Program-made: the position numbers and the translations under genes
Shown: positions 8,185 to 15,601 of the stretch, piece by piece
Numbering within the stretch: position 1 is the first letter of the stretch
How the letters are laid out: each line of letters opens with the position of its first letter
DNA from: Chitinophaga parva
GTDB lineage: Bacteria > Bacteroidota > Bacteroidia > Chitinophagales > Chitinophagaceae
Assembly: GCF_003071345.1 (NCBI RefSeq)
Contig: NZ_QCYK01000002.1
Coordinates: 372,001-436,000 of the forward strand
Reading direction: 5' to 3'
Length of the DNA: 64,000 nt
The notes under the pieces: model-generated
What the model saw: the letters and a program-made list of their open reading frames with translations, nothing else
Databases searched by the model: none
Told to the model about the DNA's origin: nothing

Positions 8185-8571
8185 TTAGTAATATATAACG
8201 GTGAATACTGAGTCTTCTTCCAGGACGGCGCCGTCTATAAGCTCCCACGTGCCGGTAGAGCTGTTCTTTGAGTACTGCGTTGAGTTCAGCAGCAGTCCAT
8301 CGCGATATAGGCGGTACCGCTTGTTTTTTAGGTCATCGTTTTGGTAGTATGTTTTTCCAATCAAGGTGCCTGTGATCACCAGCTCCCAGTCATCCGGCAC
8401 GGTGCCGATAAGGGCGGCAACGGCTGTGGCTATGCAACTGATCAGTTTCTGCCAGGTGCGGAAGAAGTATCCAGTGGCGCCGACGAACATGACCAGCTCC
8501 GTATCATCCGGGCAGTTGTCTTGCACCCTGGTGGCCGCGGCATCCCGTAACTCTGTTGCACAATTAGCCAT
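8185..8571 (-). CDS. Structural protein upstream of the spike
   Basis: The start is placed at ATG 8571 (MANCATELRDAAATRV), overlapping the previous gene's stop by 8 nt; an ATG at 8622 would create a longer overlap. The 128-aa product has a central hydrophobic helix (ISCIATAVAALIG) and a C-terminal beta-rich part (KRYRLYRDGLLLN) like short fibre or baseplate proteins. Cysteines occur at residues 4 and 20. No known family is recognised. Confidence 0.55.
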   Translation of the reverse strand: MANCATELRDAAATRVQDNCPDDTELVMFVGATGYFFRTWQKLISCIATAVAALIGTVPDDWELVITGTLIGKTYYQNDDLKNKRYRLYRDGLLLNSTQYSKNSSTGTWELIDGAVLEEDSVFTVIYY

Positions 8572-8818
8572 TGTCGAATATTGAAAATGGTTCACCATCC
8601 AAAAGCAGCTCACATCCCTCAATGCCTACCACAAAGCAGCAAACGTCCCCTACTCCGGTGAGGCATTCCAGCAGGTCTTTCTTGTCATAATCCTGGCAAG
8701 AAGACAATAACCCTGCTGTAACGGCCGGGCCGGACGGGGTAGCAGCCGTAACGCCGGTTAGGCAGTCCATCAGGGCCGCCTTATCGTAGTTCAGGCATTG
8801 CGAGATGAGCGTGCTCAT
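8564..8818 (-). CDS. Small protein with internal duplication
   Basis: Start ATG 8818 (MSTLISQCLNYDKAALMDC). The 84-aa product contains a two-fold repeat: SQCLNYDKAALMDCLTGV and SSCQDYDKKDLLECLTGV share the pattern C-x-x-Y-D-K-x-x-L-x-x-C-L-T-G. A Cys/Gly-rich C-terminus follows (CCFVVGIEGCELLLDGEPF). It overlaps both neighbours (4 nt upstream, 8 nt downstream). Function unknown; it may be a small tail component that pairs helices. Confidence 0.55.
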   Translation of the reverse strand: MSTLISQCLNYDKAALMDCLTGVTAATPSGPAVTAGLLSSCQDYDKKDLLECLTGVGDVCCFVVGIEGCELLLDGEPFSIFDNG

Positions 8819-9165
8819 TTGAATAGCTTGGTGATGAAATATTGGTTCACGGTGGTGCTCAGATACACATAACCCAGGTAGATAAAGAATATCCATATAA
8901 AGTTTATGTGTACAAAATCCTGAAAGAGAATAAATGCCAGATAGGGCAAACCCAGGGCATGCGCTGCAAAGTGCGACGTACACACGGCGCAGCCACCCAG
9001 GGCATTGTGCCAGAAGGTTTTGCCGGCCAGGTCCCAGGTGCGCAGCTGCTGCTGCCATTTGCCCAGCCAATGCCCCTGCTGGATACTGATCCAGAGCGAG
9101 CGAAAAATGCTGGCTGCGGCCAGTAAGGCAAAGAATGTAATGATGATAAAAACGAGAATAGCCAT
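8815..9165 (-). CDS. Phage membrane protein with CxxC motif
   Basis: The likely start is ATG 9165 (MAILVFIIITFFALLA), giving 116 aa with an N-terminal membrane helix, a Trp-rich polar stretch, the phrase GGCAVCTSHF at ~57-66 and one or two C-terminal hydrophobic helices. The Cys-x-x-Cys beside a helix recalls small phage membrane proteins of the DUF1360 type. The match is by eye only. It sits between connector genes and the spike region. Confidence 0.5.
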   Translation of the reverse strand: MAILVFIIITFFALLAAASIFRSLWISIQQGHWLGKWQQQLRTWDLAGKTFWHNALGGCAVCTSHFAAHALGLPYLAFILFQDFVHINFIWIFFIYLGYVYLSTTVNQYFITKLFK

Positions 9166-9166
9166 A

Positions 9167-9709
9167 TTAACAATTGGTGTTTGGTGTGATGGAGGGAAGG
9201 CACTCCCCAGCATTCCAGGTAGTGACGAAATCAAATTCAATGATTACCACCTGCCGGTTGTATAGGTGCTGCAGCGCATTTTGCAGGTCTTCTTTTGGAA
9301 TCTTAGCAAATTCCTTTGCCACTGCAGCTTCGCGCGTGCTGATCGATTTGATCGGACGTATCCTTTTATCGCCATATTGCAGGAGGGAGTCTAAAAGAAT
9401 TTGAATAAGTTCCTTCGGCATGGCATTTTCAACAATTGCCACCAGGTAACACTTTACGGTTTCATCCACGGAGCGCCTGGTGTCGCTTATCTGTGACCTG
9501 GCATCTGTGTAGCGGATCTCCGGCTCGTTTCTGATATAGAAGTAGTTCCCATAGCGGTCATCGATCCCGATAGCTTGCTTTTCAAAGCCGTCACCCCGAA
9601 CAATCAGGCCAGTGCTTTCATCCAGGATAACATTGGCAAAACCAGAACAAAACACACCGGCCCTGTTCAGGATAAAGTCTTTGAGTGCTATGAAATCGGT
9701 TGTAATCAT
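9167..9709 (-). CDS. Phage head-tail joining or tail-completion protein
   Basis: A 180-aa soluble protein (MITTDFIALKDFILNRAG) with mixed alpha/beta composition and no recognised catalytic motif. It starts with a 4-nt overlap to the gp10-like gene. It lies between the head-tail connector genes and the tail-tip genes, a position normally taken by tail terminator or completion proteins. The assignment is positional. Confidence 0.45.
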   Translation of the reverse strand: MITTDFIALKDFILNRAGVFCSGFANVILDESTGLIVRGDGFEKQAIGIDDRYGNYFYIRNEPEIRYTDARSQISDTRRSVDETVKCYLVAIVENAMPKELIQILLDSLLQYGDKRIRPIKSISTREAAVAKEFAKIPKEDLQNALQHLYNRQVVIIEFDFVTTWNAGECLPSITPNTNC

Positions 9710-10338
9710 ATGTTATCAAGCAATTCGCGTGTGACAAGATTGAGCTCCGAAACCACCTCTTGTGCGTATATCTCTTTTTCCTCAGCGGTAGCCGGGAAAA
9801 TGGTGTTTTCTTCTTTCTTAAAGTGCTTCTCCAAGCCCTTACGCTTTTTGGATTGCAACTCGCTATCGAAGCCGATGAGCGTCTCGTTATCACCGTTCTG
9901 CATGGTAAAGGATAGCTTCAGGTCTCCTTTCATTTGCAGGTTTACTTCGCTGGTTGGCCTGCCCTGGATCTCGCGAAATTCCTTGTAGCCTTCTTTCAGG
10001 TACATGGTTGTGCGGTCAGAGTAGTCCTTCTTTACCAGCTTGCTTTTCGCCTTCCTGGTAGCTACATCGCTGTATTTAACCCGGGTGGTATCCTTGCCGT
10101 TCTTACCGATGGCCTTAAAAGCGCCCTTCTGGATGAACTTTTCCTTCGGTACATAAATGGGTGTGGTGCTGTACTGCCCAATGGGCTTTCCTTCGCTGTC
10201 CAGGCCATCCCGAAACACTCGGTTACTCATGGTTGCCAGCAGGTTGGTAGCTGCAACAACGATAACACGCTCAGAAAGCCGTTCACCGGTCCTTTCGGCC
10301 AGCTCGCGTAGGTTGGTGTTATATTGTTCCAGATCCAT
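9706..10338 (-). CDS. HK97 gp10-like head-tail connector / virion morphogenesis protein
   Basis: The 210-aa protein has an N-terminal helix (LAERTGERLSERVIVVAATNLL), a basic middle (KAKSKLVKKDYSDRTT) and the block GDLKLSFTMQNGD near residue 139. These resemble the phage virion morphogenesis/gp10 group of neck proteins. It lies downstream of the capsid and a Cys-containing structural gene, consistent with a connector role. Confidence 0.55.
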   Translation of the reverse strand: MDLEQYNTNLRELAERTGERLSERVIVVAATNLLATMSNRVFRDGLDSEGKPIGQYSTTPIYVPKEKFIQKGAFKAIGKNGKDTTRVKYSDVATRKAKSKLVKKDYSDRTTMYLKEGYKEFREIQGRPTSEVNLQMKGDLKLSFTMQNGDNETLIGFDSELQSKKRKGLEKHFKKEENTIFPATAEEKEIYAQEVVSELNLVTRELLDNI

Positions 10339-10341
10339 GGT

Positions 10342-11310
10342 TTAGACGTTGGGTTTAAATGATGGACGATTGCAGGTGATGCAGGATTCTTTTACCTTCA
10401 GCATGAGCTGCGGTGCGGCCATGGCGAACTCATTCCACTTCTGTATATAGGTCGCCTCAAACTCTTGTCGCTTCTTTTCTGCTTCCTCCCTGTTGTAGAT
10501 CGTGAAGTTATTCAGCCGGTCGCTGTACAGGCGCTCTTCCATTATCAATGACCGCATCTTCCAGAACACTATTTCTCCTATGTACTGTTTTGACCAGGCA
10601 CAAAGCAGTTGAGAGAGGTCGCAGGTGCAACCAAAAGCCGCGGAGATGCCGAATCCCTCCGTTTTAATTTCATTGGTGCCGTTCCAGCCGCGCACGTAGC
10701 CACATTCATTTGGCAATGTGCCGCCGCAGCCCTCACGGCAGATGATTTGGGCGTTATATGTAGCCAGGTTGGTGTTATCCAGCGTAATGCGCACTTTGTC
10801 GCCTGAAGCCACGAAATCCAGGTTAAACTGGTTTACCTGGCCACCCACCAGCTGTATAGGGTAGGTGTATTCTACGTTGTTATCCCATACCTTCAAATTG
10901 ATGCTTTCCACAGATTGCACAGGGCAGATAGACACTGTAGATATTTTCAGCTTACGGATAAATGAAGGTTTCGCGCCGTATATCGTAATTCCGCGTGCAA
11001 GCGATGTTGCGGGATTGGTGATGTTGGTATTGAATATTGCCGCATCAATTAACTGTAGGGAATCATTGGTAGAATAACCTTCCCCAAGCAATATCTTACC
11101 GAAGTCGTTCTCAACTTCCATGATGGCCCGGTCCCGTGCTGCCTTCAGCACGTTCATACCACGAATGTATTTTTCATCCGTGATCGCGGCAATGCCTTTG
11201 TATTTCACTTCAGCAGCCTGCCAGATATCCCACCCGGAAGTGGATGGCACATTGGAAACACCAGGGCAGAGGCTATTTATTGATACAATGTTTTGCAGGC
11301 AGGTGTTCAT
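10342..11310 (-). CDS. Cysteine-rich virion protein
   Basis: A 322-aa protein with about 14 cysteines, including CREGCGG, CGYVRGW and CTCDLSQLLCAW in the middle and CITCNRP near the end. The first half includes a beta-rich section (KLKISTVSICPVQSVESINLKV). The last 70 residues are helical. It follows the capsid gene after a hairpin terminator. I do not recognise a family; a connector, adaptor or minor capsid role is inferred from position. Many cysteines are also present in the capsid, tail and tube proteins of this phage. Confidence 0.55.
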   Translation of the reverse strand: MNTCLQNIVSINSLCPGVSNVPSTSGWDIWQAAEVKYKGIAAITDEKYIRGMNVLKAARDRAIMEVENDFGKILLGEGYSTNDSLQLIDAAIFNTNITNPATSLARGITIYGAKPSFIRKLKISTVSICPVQSVESINLKVWDNNVEYTYPIQLVGGQVNQFNLDFVASGDKVRITLDNTNLATYNAQIICREGCGGTLPNECGYVRGWNGTNEIKTEGFGISAAFGCTCDLSQLLCAWSKQYIGEIVFWKMRSLIMEERLYSDRLNNFTIYNREEAEKKRQEFEATYIQKWNEFAMAAPQLMLKVKESCITCNRPSFKPNV

Positions 11311-11323
11311 GCACGAAGAATTA

Positions 11324-11345
11324 AAGGGAGGCCGTGGCCTCCCTT
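11324..11345 (-). terminator. Hairpin after the capsid gene
   Basis: AAGGGAGGCC pairs with GGCCTCCCTT (10 bp, tiny loop, or 8 bp with a six-base loop). On the minus strand it is followed by TTTAATTCTT. It lies 20 nt past the capsid stop, so it may end or attenuate the capsid transcript. Confidence 0.55.
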
Positions 11346-11364
11346 ATGGCAGTTATAGATAGGA

Positions 11365-12678
11365 TCAGGTAGTAGGTGTGAAAGCGTAGGCAGTCGAGTT
11401 GATGAGACCTGCACGGGCGCTGTAACCACTGTACTGTATGTAGGCACCACTGAGGCTGAAGCCATCGCCGGCAAAGCTCTTGAACATGTTGAGCATGTCA
11501 GTATCGCTTGCCAATACTACCTGCGGACGGAACGTGTTACCATCGATGGTGAAGTCGTTCACGGTCAGCGGATAGGTGAAGCCAGGATCATACTGGTAAA
11601 TTTTCGCCGCAATTGTGCCACCACTCGGAACACCGTCTTCAGGGCAGGTAACGGGAGCAGGCGGGCAGGTAGTGAACTGCATGATACCGTTCATGCCTTG
11701 AATAGCACAAACGTCCAGCGGCATTGTGAACAGATCGAAGTTCAACTTCCACTGGATGCGCCATACTTCCTCACACTTGTCGTAGATAATGTTGAGGTCC
11801 CACAGCAGACCCGTCGCGGGGTCGGGAATGGTGCTTTTCAGCCAGTCCGGGCCTGATTTGAACATCTGTTCAGGAACAAGCCCTTTCAGGTCTGTAGCAA
11901 AGCGGCCTACGTTGAAGTTGAACGGCAGGAATTTGATCAGTTGCGGGTCAAAAGTGATAAGGTTCTCGGTGTCGTTGCCGATGGCCCCGTTGATATGCTT
12001 ATCGTAGTACCACTGGTCTGTACCTTTTACTTTGCTGATATCCTGACCCAGGGAATTAATTGCGCCGATTTCCAGCAGCTTTTCGATGTTATACAGCGGC
12101 GCGCTACCCACTACGTAGGGAGTGGAGAGCTGGGCATCCACGTAGGCACGTTCAACATCCCACATACCCATGGGCCGCAGTTGGCCGGTAGTCGGATCGA
12201 TAAGGTTAACGAGTTTGGAAGCCGAACCATCCGGCTGCACACCACGTTTTGCTATCAACAGCGCCATCAGCGCGGTTTCCAGCTTGCCACGTACTTCCTG
12301 CAGGCTGGCCCAGATATTGGCCATGGCCCACTCATTGGCGCCCAGGTCATCGAGGTCGCGCAGGTCTTCCAAAGCAATCAGAAGGACATCTGAAGAAACG
12401 CACTGAGATAGGGTAAGGTATGTCTGCTGCGGGATCTGCTTAACACCACCTTCACAGATATTGTCAGAGCAAGAACCGCTATCGGAACATTTGGGGGGGA
12501 GATAATTGATCTTGAGAGTGCGTTTCTTACCAGGTTCAGAGCCCATATCCTGGGCGCGTATTCTGGTATTCTTGGCGGCAGCGGAGATCAGTGCACGGAG
12601 AAGGCCGCCAACGTAGTCGTTTTTAGCGTATTGCCAGATGCTTTTTTGAATGCTCTGGTGTGCCTTTTTAAAAGACAT
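11365..12678 (-). CDS. Probable major capsid protein
   Basis: The start at ATG 12678 (MSFKKAHQSIQKSIWQYAK) lies directly after an inverted-repeat arm; an ATG 30 nt upstream in the same frame would start inside the arm. The 437-aa protein is soluble and without signal. It has a Cys-rich segment (CSDSGSCSDNICEGG, ~65-79) followed by helices and a beta-rich C-terminal half. It follows a coiled-coil scaffold-like gene, has its own strong promoter and leader, and ends in a hairpin. That is the pattern expected for the most abundant virion protein. No fold-level motif was identified, so the name is contextual. Confidence 0.65.
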   Translation of the reverse strand: MSFKKAHQSIQKSIWQYAKNDYVGGLLRALISAAAKNTRIRAQDMGSEPGKKRTLKINYLPPKCSDSGSCSDNICEGGVKQIPQQTYLTLSQCVSSDVLLIALEDLRDLDDLGANEWAMANIWASLQEVRGKLETALMALLIAKRGVQPDGSASKLVNLIDPTTGQLRPMGMWDVERAYVDAQLSTPYVVGSAPLYNIEKLLEIGAINSLGQDISKVKGTDQWYYDKHINGAIGNDTENLITFDPQLIKFLPFNFNVGRFATDLKGLVPEQMFKSGPDWLKSTIPDPATGLLWDLNIIYDKCEEVWRIQWKLNFDLFTMPLDVCAIQGMNGIMQFTTCPPAPVTCPEDGVPSGGTIAAKIYQYDPGFTYPLTVNDFTIDGNTFRPQVVLASDTDMLNMFKSFAGDGFSLSGAYIQYSGYSARAGLINSTAYAFTPTT

Positions 12679-12791
12679 AGCCTTTAAGTTATAAAGTGAA
12701 TGAATCACCCGACTTAAAGGCTCGCGGTATTAACCTACTGTCTTCTTTTAAAGAGTACGACGTCTCTACGTTTATTTCAAAACCAAAAGTA
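12679..12791 (-). promoter_or_regulatory. Late promoter and structured leader A (capsid gene)
   Basis: The minus strand reads TACTTTTG at 12791-12784, a perfect -7 box, downstream of the scaffold stop. Next comes a small hairpin (AGAG..CTCT, 12767-12752). Then AGCCTTTAAGT (12722-12712) pairs perfectly with ACTTAAAGGCT (12689-12679), whose last base touches the ATG. The 22-nt loop itself can form GTGA/TCAC. The layout is shared with the leaders at 18.1 and 26.6 kb. Confidence 0.7.
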
Positions 12792-12815
12792 ACGTTTTAT
12801 CGCGTACTGTAAAAA

Positions 12816-13652
12816 TTATTGGTTCATGATAGCACTACCCAGGGCGTCCAAATCCTGATTGTTGGTAGAGAAGCCGGGAGCTGAGTGTGTCTGCTTGCTC
12901 ATGTCTACATGGTCGTTCGGGTTTTCGGTGCGATTATCCGTTTTCAGGATGCCGCTTTCTTTTGCGAACTCGGTCATAACGTCATTTAGTTGAACAGCAA
13001 CATTTCCTTTGAGCGCGGGCCGCTCTGGATTGGCCAGATCGCGCAGCTCCAGGGTTCGATTGGTTTCATCGTAGTGGTCCTTAAATTTTGACCGTAAATA
13101 AGCCTTTGCCAAGGATGCCTGTGTTTTTACATTGCCGCCGGTGCGAGGCACTTCTGTGAGCGCCGTTTCCAGCAAAGCATCGATGTCGCGCTCGTTATAT
13201 TGGTTGCGCAGGGCAGTCAAGGCCTGATCCTTTTCAGCCACTCGCCTGTTCATTTCATCTTCTGCTTCCTGCAGCTTGGTCTTCATCTGGTTACGGATAT
13301 CCTCCAAGGAGCTATCCTTTTGGCCCAGCATGGTGTCCAGGAACTTCTGCAGTGCTTCTTCGTCCTTCAAGCCTTCCAGGTCTGAAGTCTTCAATACATT
13401 GTTGGAAAGCCGGCGAAGATGCGCGCGAAGATCGCCGCCATGTTTTCCAGCAAGTTGTTTTGTCAGATCTCCCTTTATCGCAGCCTCCAATGTAGGCTTG
13501 ATAATGGGAGATCTCGAGTTGTCTACATCGGTGATTGCATCTTCATATTTAAACGCGGCATCAGCCTGATCATCTGCCACAATTTCTACATCCACCCCTA
13601 GCTGTTTGATAAGTTCGTGGGCCTGCTTGGCCGTCATTTTGAACTTTGCCAT
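12816..13652 (-). CDS. Capsid scaffolding protein
   Basis: A 278-aa hydrophilic protein. Residues ~85-160 are a long charged coiled coil (LEDIRNQMKTKLQEAEDEMN and following) and the C-terminus is disordered and polar. Charge, helix content and position immediately before the capsid gene match GP20-type phage scaffolding proteins. These template procapsid assembly and then leave or are digested. No protease domain is seen in it. Confidence 0.7.
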   Translation of the reverse strand: MAKFKMTAKQAHELIKQLGVDVEIVADDQADAAFKYEDAITDVDNSRSPIIKPTLEAAIKGDLTKQLAGKHGGDLRAHLRRLSNNVLKTSDLEGLKDEEALQKFLDTMLGQKDSSLEDIRNQMKTKLQEAEDEMNRRVAEKDQALTALRNQYNERDIDALLETALTEVPRTGGNVKTQASLAKAYLRSKFKDHYDETNRTLELRDLANPERPALKGNVAVQLNDVMTEFAKESGILKTDNRTENPNDHVDMSKQTHSAPGFSTNNQDLDALGSAIMNQ

Positions 13653-13658
13653 ATGTTT

Positions 13659-13919
13659 TTATGCGTTTTTTTTTATTACGAATTTGGTTGTGTCCTGATA
13701 GTACTGTTGGTAAGTTGAGGTGCTGACTTTAAAGGGAATACCTTCACTTCCATCAGGCTTCAAACTTGCCAGCAATATTTCTCCGTATGCAAGCTTGTAG
13801 GAGCCAATCTCGTCCTTTACAGGATCAGGAGCGGGAGTTGCGGAAGCCGGCATTAGAGGTTCGTTGGAACCCTGTTCCGGTGCCGCATCTGACGTGTTAG
13901 TATTCTTTTTTGGTGCCAT
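13659..13919 (-). CDS. Small head-region protein with disordered N-terminus
   Basis: The 86-aa product has a Pro/Ala/Ser-rich first 35 residues followed by a short folded-looking segment (SYKLAYGEILLASLKPDG, ~40-57) and a lysine-ending tail. It lies between the Pro-rich gene and the scaffold with tight spacing. It could be a decoration or assembly factor; no family is recognised. Confidence 0.5.
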   Translation of the reverse strand: MAPKKNTNTSDAAPEQGSNEPLMPASATPAPDPVKDEIGSYKLAYGEILLASLKPDGSEGIPFKVSTSTYQQYYQDTTKFVIKKNA

Positions 13920-13922
13920 GTG

Positions 13923-14429
13923 TTATATGATTTTGTAGCCAGCATTTTGTCTCGCCAACCTCACGGCAAATTCTCGTCCCATGGGATTGACGCGACCGTC
14001 CGGGCCCTGTACCCATACCTGGTTTGGCTTGAGATTTCCATGCCTTGAATTGGCGGTGGAAGATGATGGATTGGTAATCTTCCCGATGCGGGGATTGGTA
14101 ATCGACGGTTGCGCGGGCGCGTCATTGTTCGGATCCAAAGCCGGAGCGGAGGCGGACGGCTGAAGAGGGGCGCCAGGAGTGGGGGAAGTCTGCGCCGGCG
14201 GCTCGTTGGCCGGGGGCTGGAGGGCGGGCTGATTTTCCCCGCCATTGTTGGATGCATTTTCCGCCTCCAAATTGGGATCAGCAATCACTGTTACATTGGT
14301 GCTTGTCTGTGCCATCAGGCGCTCAAAGGCAGGATTGGAGAGGCCGAGTTCTTTAAGTTCGTATGGAGTCTTCCCCGGGTTCTCTCTGTAAATCTTGGCG
14401 TCTTTCGGCGCAAGTTTCAAATCTTCCAT
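13923..14429 (-). CDS. Proline-rich head-region protein
   Basis: A 168-aa protein. Residues 1-40 resemble a small helical domain (YRENPGKTPYELKELGLS). Residues 58-110 are a Pro/Ala/Gln/Asn-rich linker. The C-terminal 35 residues are more structured (VWVQGPDGRVNPMGREFAV). The first 40 residues could be an HTH-like clamp. The start is 7 nt past a 36-nt palindrome holding a -7 box. Function unknown; a head-assembly role is positional. Confidence 0.5.
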   Translation of the reverse strand: MEDLKLAPKDAKIYRENPGKTPYELKELGLSNPAFERLMAQTSTNVTVIADPNLEAENASNNGGENQPALQPPANEPPAQTSPTPGAPLQPSASAPALDPNNDAPAQPSITNPRIGKITNPSSSTANSRHGNLKPNQVWVQGPDGRVNPMGREFAVRLARQNAGYKII

Positions 14430-14436
14430 ATCTATT

Positions 14437-14472
14437 ATAACTTTTAGTTATCCAAAGATAACTAAAAGTTAT
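14437..14472 (-). promoter_or_regulatory. 36-nt palindrome centred on a perfect -7 box
   Basis: ATAACTTTTAGTTATC (14437-14452) and GATAACTAAAAGTTAT (14457-14472) pair over 16 bp with a 4-nt loop. The minus strand reads TATCTTTG (14460-14453) across the centre, a perfect TAnnTTTG. The palindrome also covers the stop codon of the minor head gene and lies 7 nt before the next ATG. It could be a promoter-operator or an mRNA hairpin. Confidence 0.6.
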
Positions 14473-15335
14473 TTACTCTGCATACGTATGGGAAAAGCAC
14501 CATGGATGCAATTGTAACCTCCACGGTAGGTACAGAAGTTTTCAACAGTTGTTCCAGGGATACGGCCCGGCTTCAGATTTGGGTCCTCAAGGAATTTAGC
14601 CAGTTCCTCATTTGAGATGTCTCTGCGAAGATTAACCAGGTGCACGCACAGTGGGCGGCTGTCTCGGACAGTACCACCGACATACTTTATCCCATCCAAA
14701 CCATATTCCTCTTTGATGATCTGGTTCACTGTACCATTGAACTGGTAGCTGGTATCGCGGGCCACCTGGCTGTTATACTGGGAAAGGTTTGGCAACGGTT
14801 TTCCAAATGTGTCCTGGCGCCCGGAAAGGTCTCCCGTGGTCCAACGGTCGAGGATCTTCTCCATGTCACTTATGCTGGCGCCGGTGGTCACTTTTTGCAG
14901 AAGCAGGTGCTTTACCGGCTCCTTAAACTGGCTGTCGATTCCGGAACCATACATAGCTTCCCGGGCCTGCTCGTAGACAACCCGGCGGGCCGGTTCCAGC
15001 AGAGATGCTTTCACCTGCAGATCATTGTAATTCTGGTGAAGGGTGGCATTGACTTCCGCGATGGTGGAGAATGTGCCAAGATAGTCTTTGATAGCGTTGG
15101 TGTACAGTTTCCCGGTCAGGATGTCCTCAAACTTTTGCTCAATGATCACCATGCGCTGGCGCAGATCCTGGGAGGCAATGAAGCGTCCATCTTTGATCTC
15201 AAAACGCGCAATCTGCTGCTGCAGCATGGCAAGCAGCTCCTTTTGCACCTGCTGAGAGCTGGTGTCTACCTGGCTGATCGTGGATTGAATCCAGTCCAGG
15301 TGCTCAACAATATCGTCGTGAAGGTTATCGGCCAT
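14469..15335 (-). CDS. Minor head protein, Mu F / SPP1 gp7 family
   Basis: The 288-aa protein is mostly helical and ends with the family signature: DSRPLCVHL (~224-232), then FCTYRGGYNCIHGAFPIR at 266-283. The D-x-R-x-x-C ... RGG-x-N-C-x-H pattern is the metal-binding end of phage head morphogenesis proteins. They sit inside or at the portal vertex and act in DNA ejection or capsid maturation. Position after the portal gene fits. The stop codon is inside a palindrome. Confidence 0.85.
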   Translation of the reverse strand: MADNLHDDIVEHLDWIQSTISQVDTSSQQVQKELLAMLQQQIARFEIKDGRFIASQDLRQRMVIIEQKFEDILTGKLYTNAIKDYLGTFSTIAEVNATLHQNYNDLQVKASLLEPARRVVYEQAREAMYGSGIDSQFKEPVKHLLLQKVTTGASISDMEKILDRWTTGDLSGRQDTFGKPLPNLSQYNSQVARDTSYQFNGTVNQIIKEEYGLDGIKYVGGTVRDSRPLCVHLVNLRRDISNEELAKFLEDPNLKPGRIPGTTVENFCTYRGGYNCIHGAFPIRMQSK

Positions 15336-15343
15336 GCGGTAAT

Positions 15344-15601
15344 TCAGTTCAGGAATATTTCCTCGTATTGGAACTGTTGCATGTAGAAGGTTTGGTCAAG
15401 TTCGTTTCCGTTGAAGTCCCGTACTCTGACGCCAAATGGATAGAAGCGCTTATCATCACTCACAAAACGATCTACACGATACAGGTGCATTACGTGCACA
15501 CGATCTCTGATGTTAGGCCAGTTCGTAGTTTCACGATCTGCCACACACCATGCATATAACTCAGTTATTGGGCTGATTTTGTACATCCGTTGGGTTGCCA
15601 T
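15344..15601 (-). CDS. Small basic/aromatic hypothetical protein between portal and head genes
   Basis: About 85 aa. Possible starts are ATG 15607, 15601 and 15586; I list 15601 as a compromise. The product is rich in Arg and aromatic residues (WCVADRETTNWPNIRDR; YPFGVRVRDFNG) and looks like a single small domain. It overlaps the 3' end of the portal gene. Not recognised. Confidence 0.5.
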   Translation of the reverse strand: MATQRMYKISPITELYAWCVADRETTNWPNIRDRVHVMHLYRVDRFVSDDKRFYPFGVRVRDFNGNELDQTFYMQQFQYEEIFLN

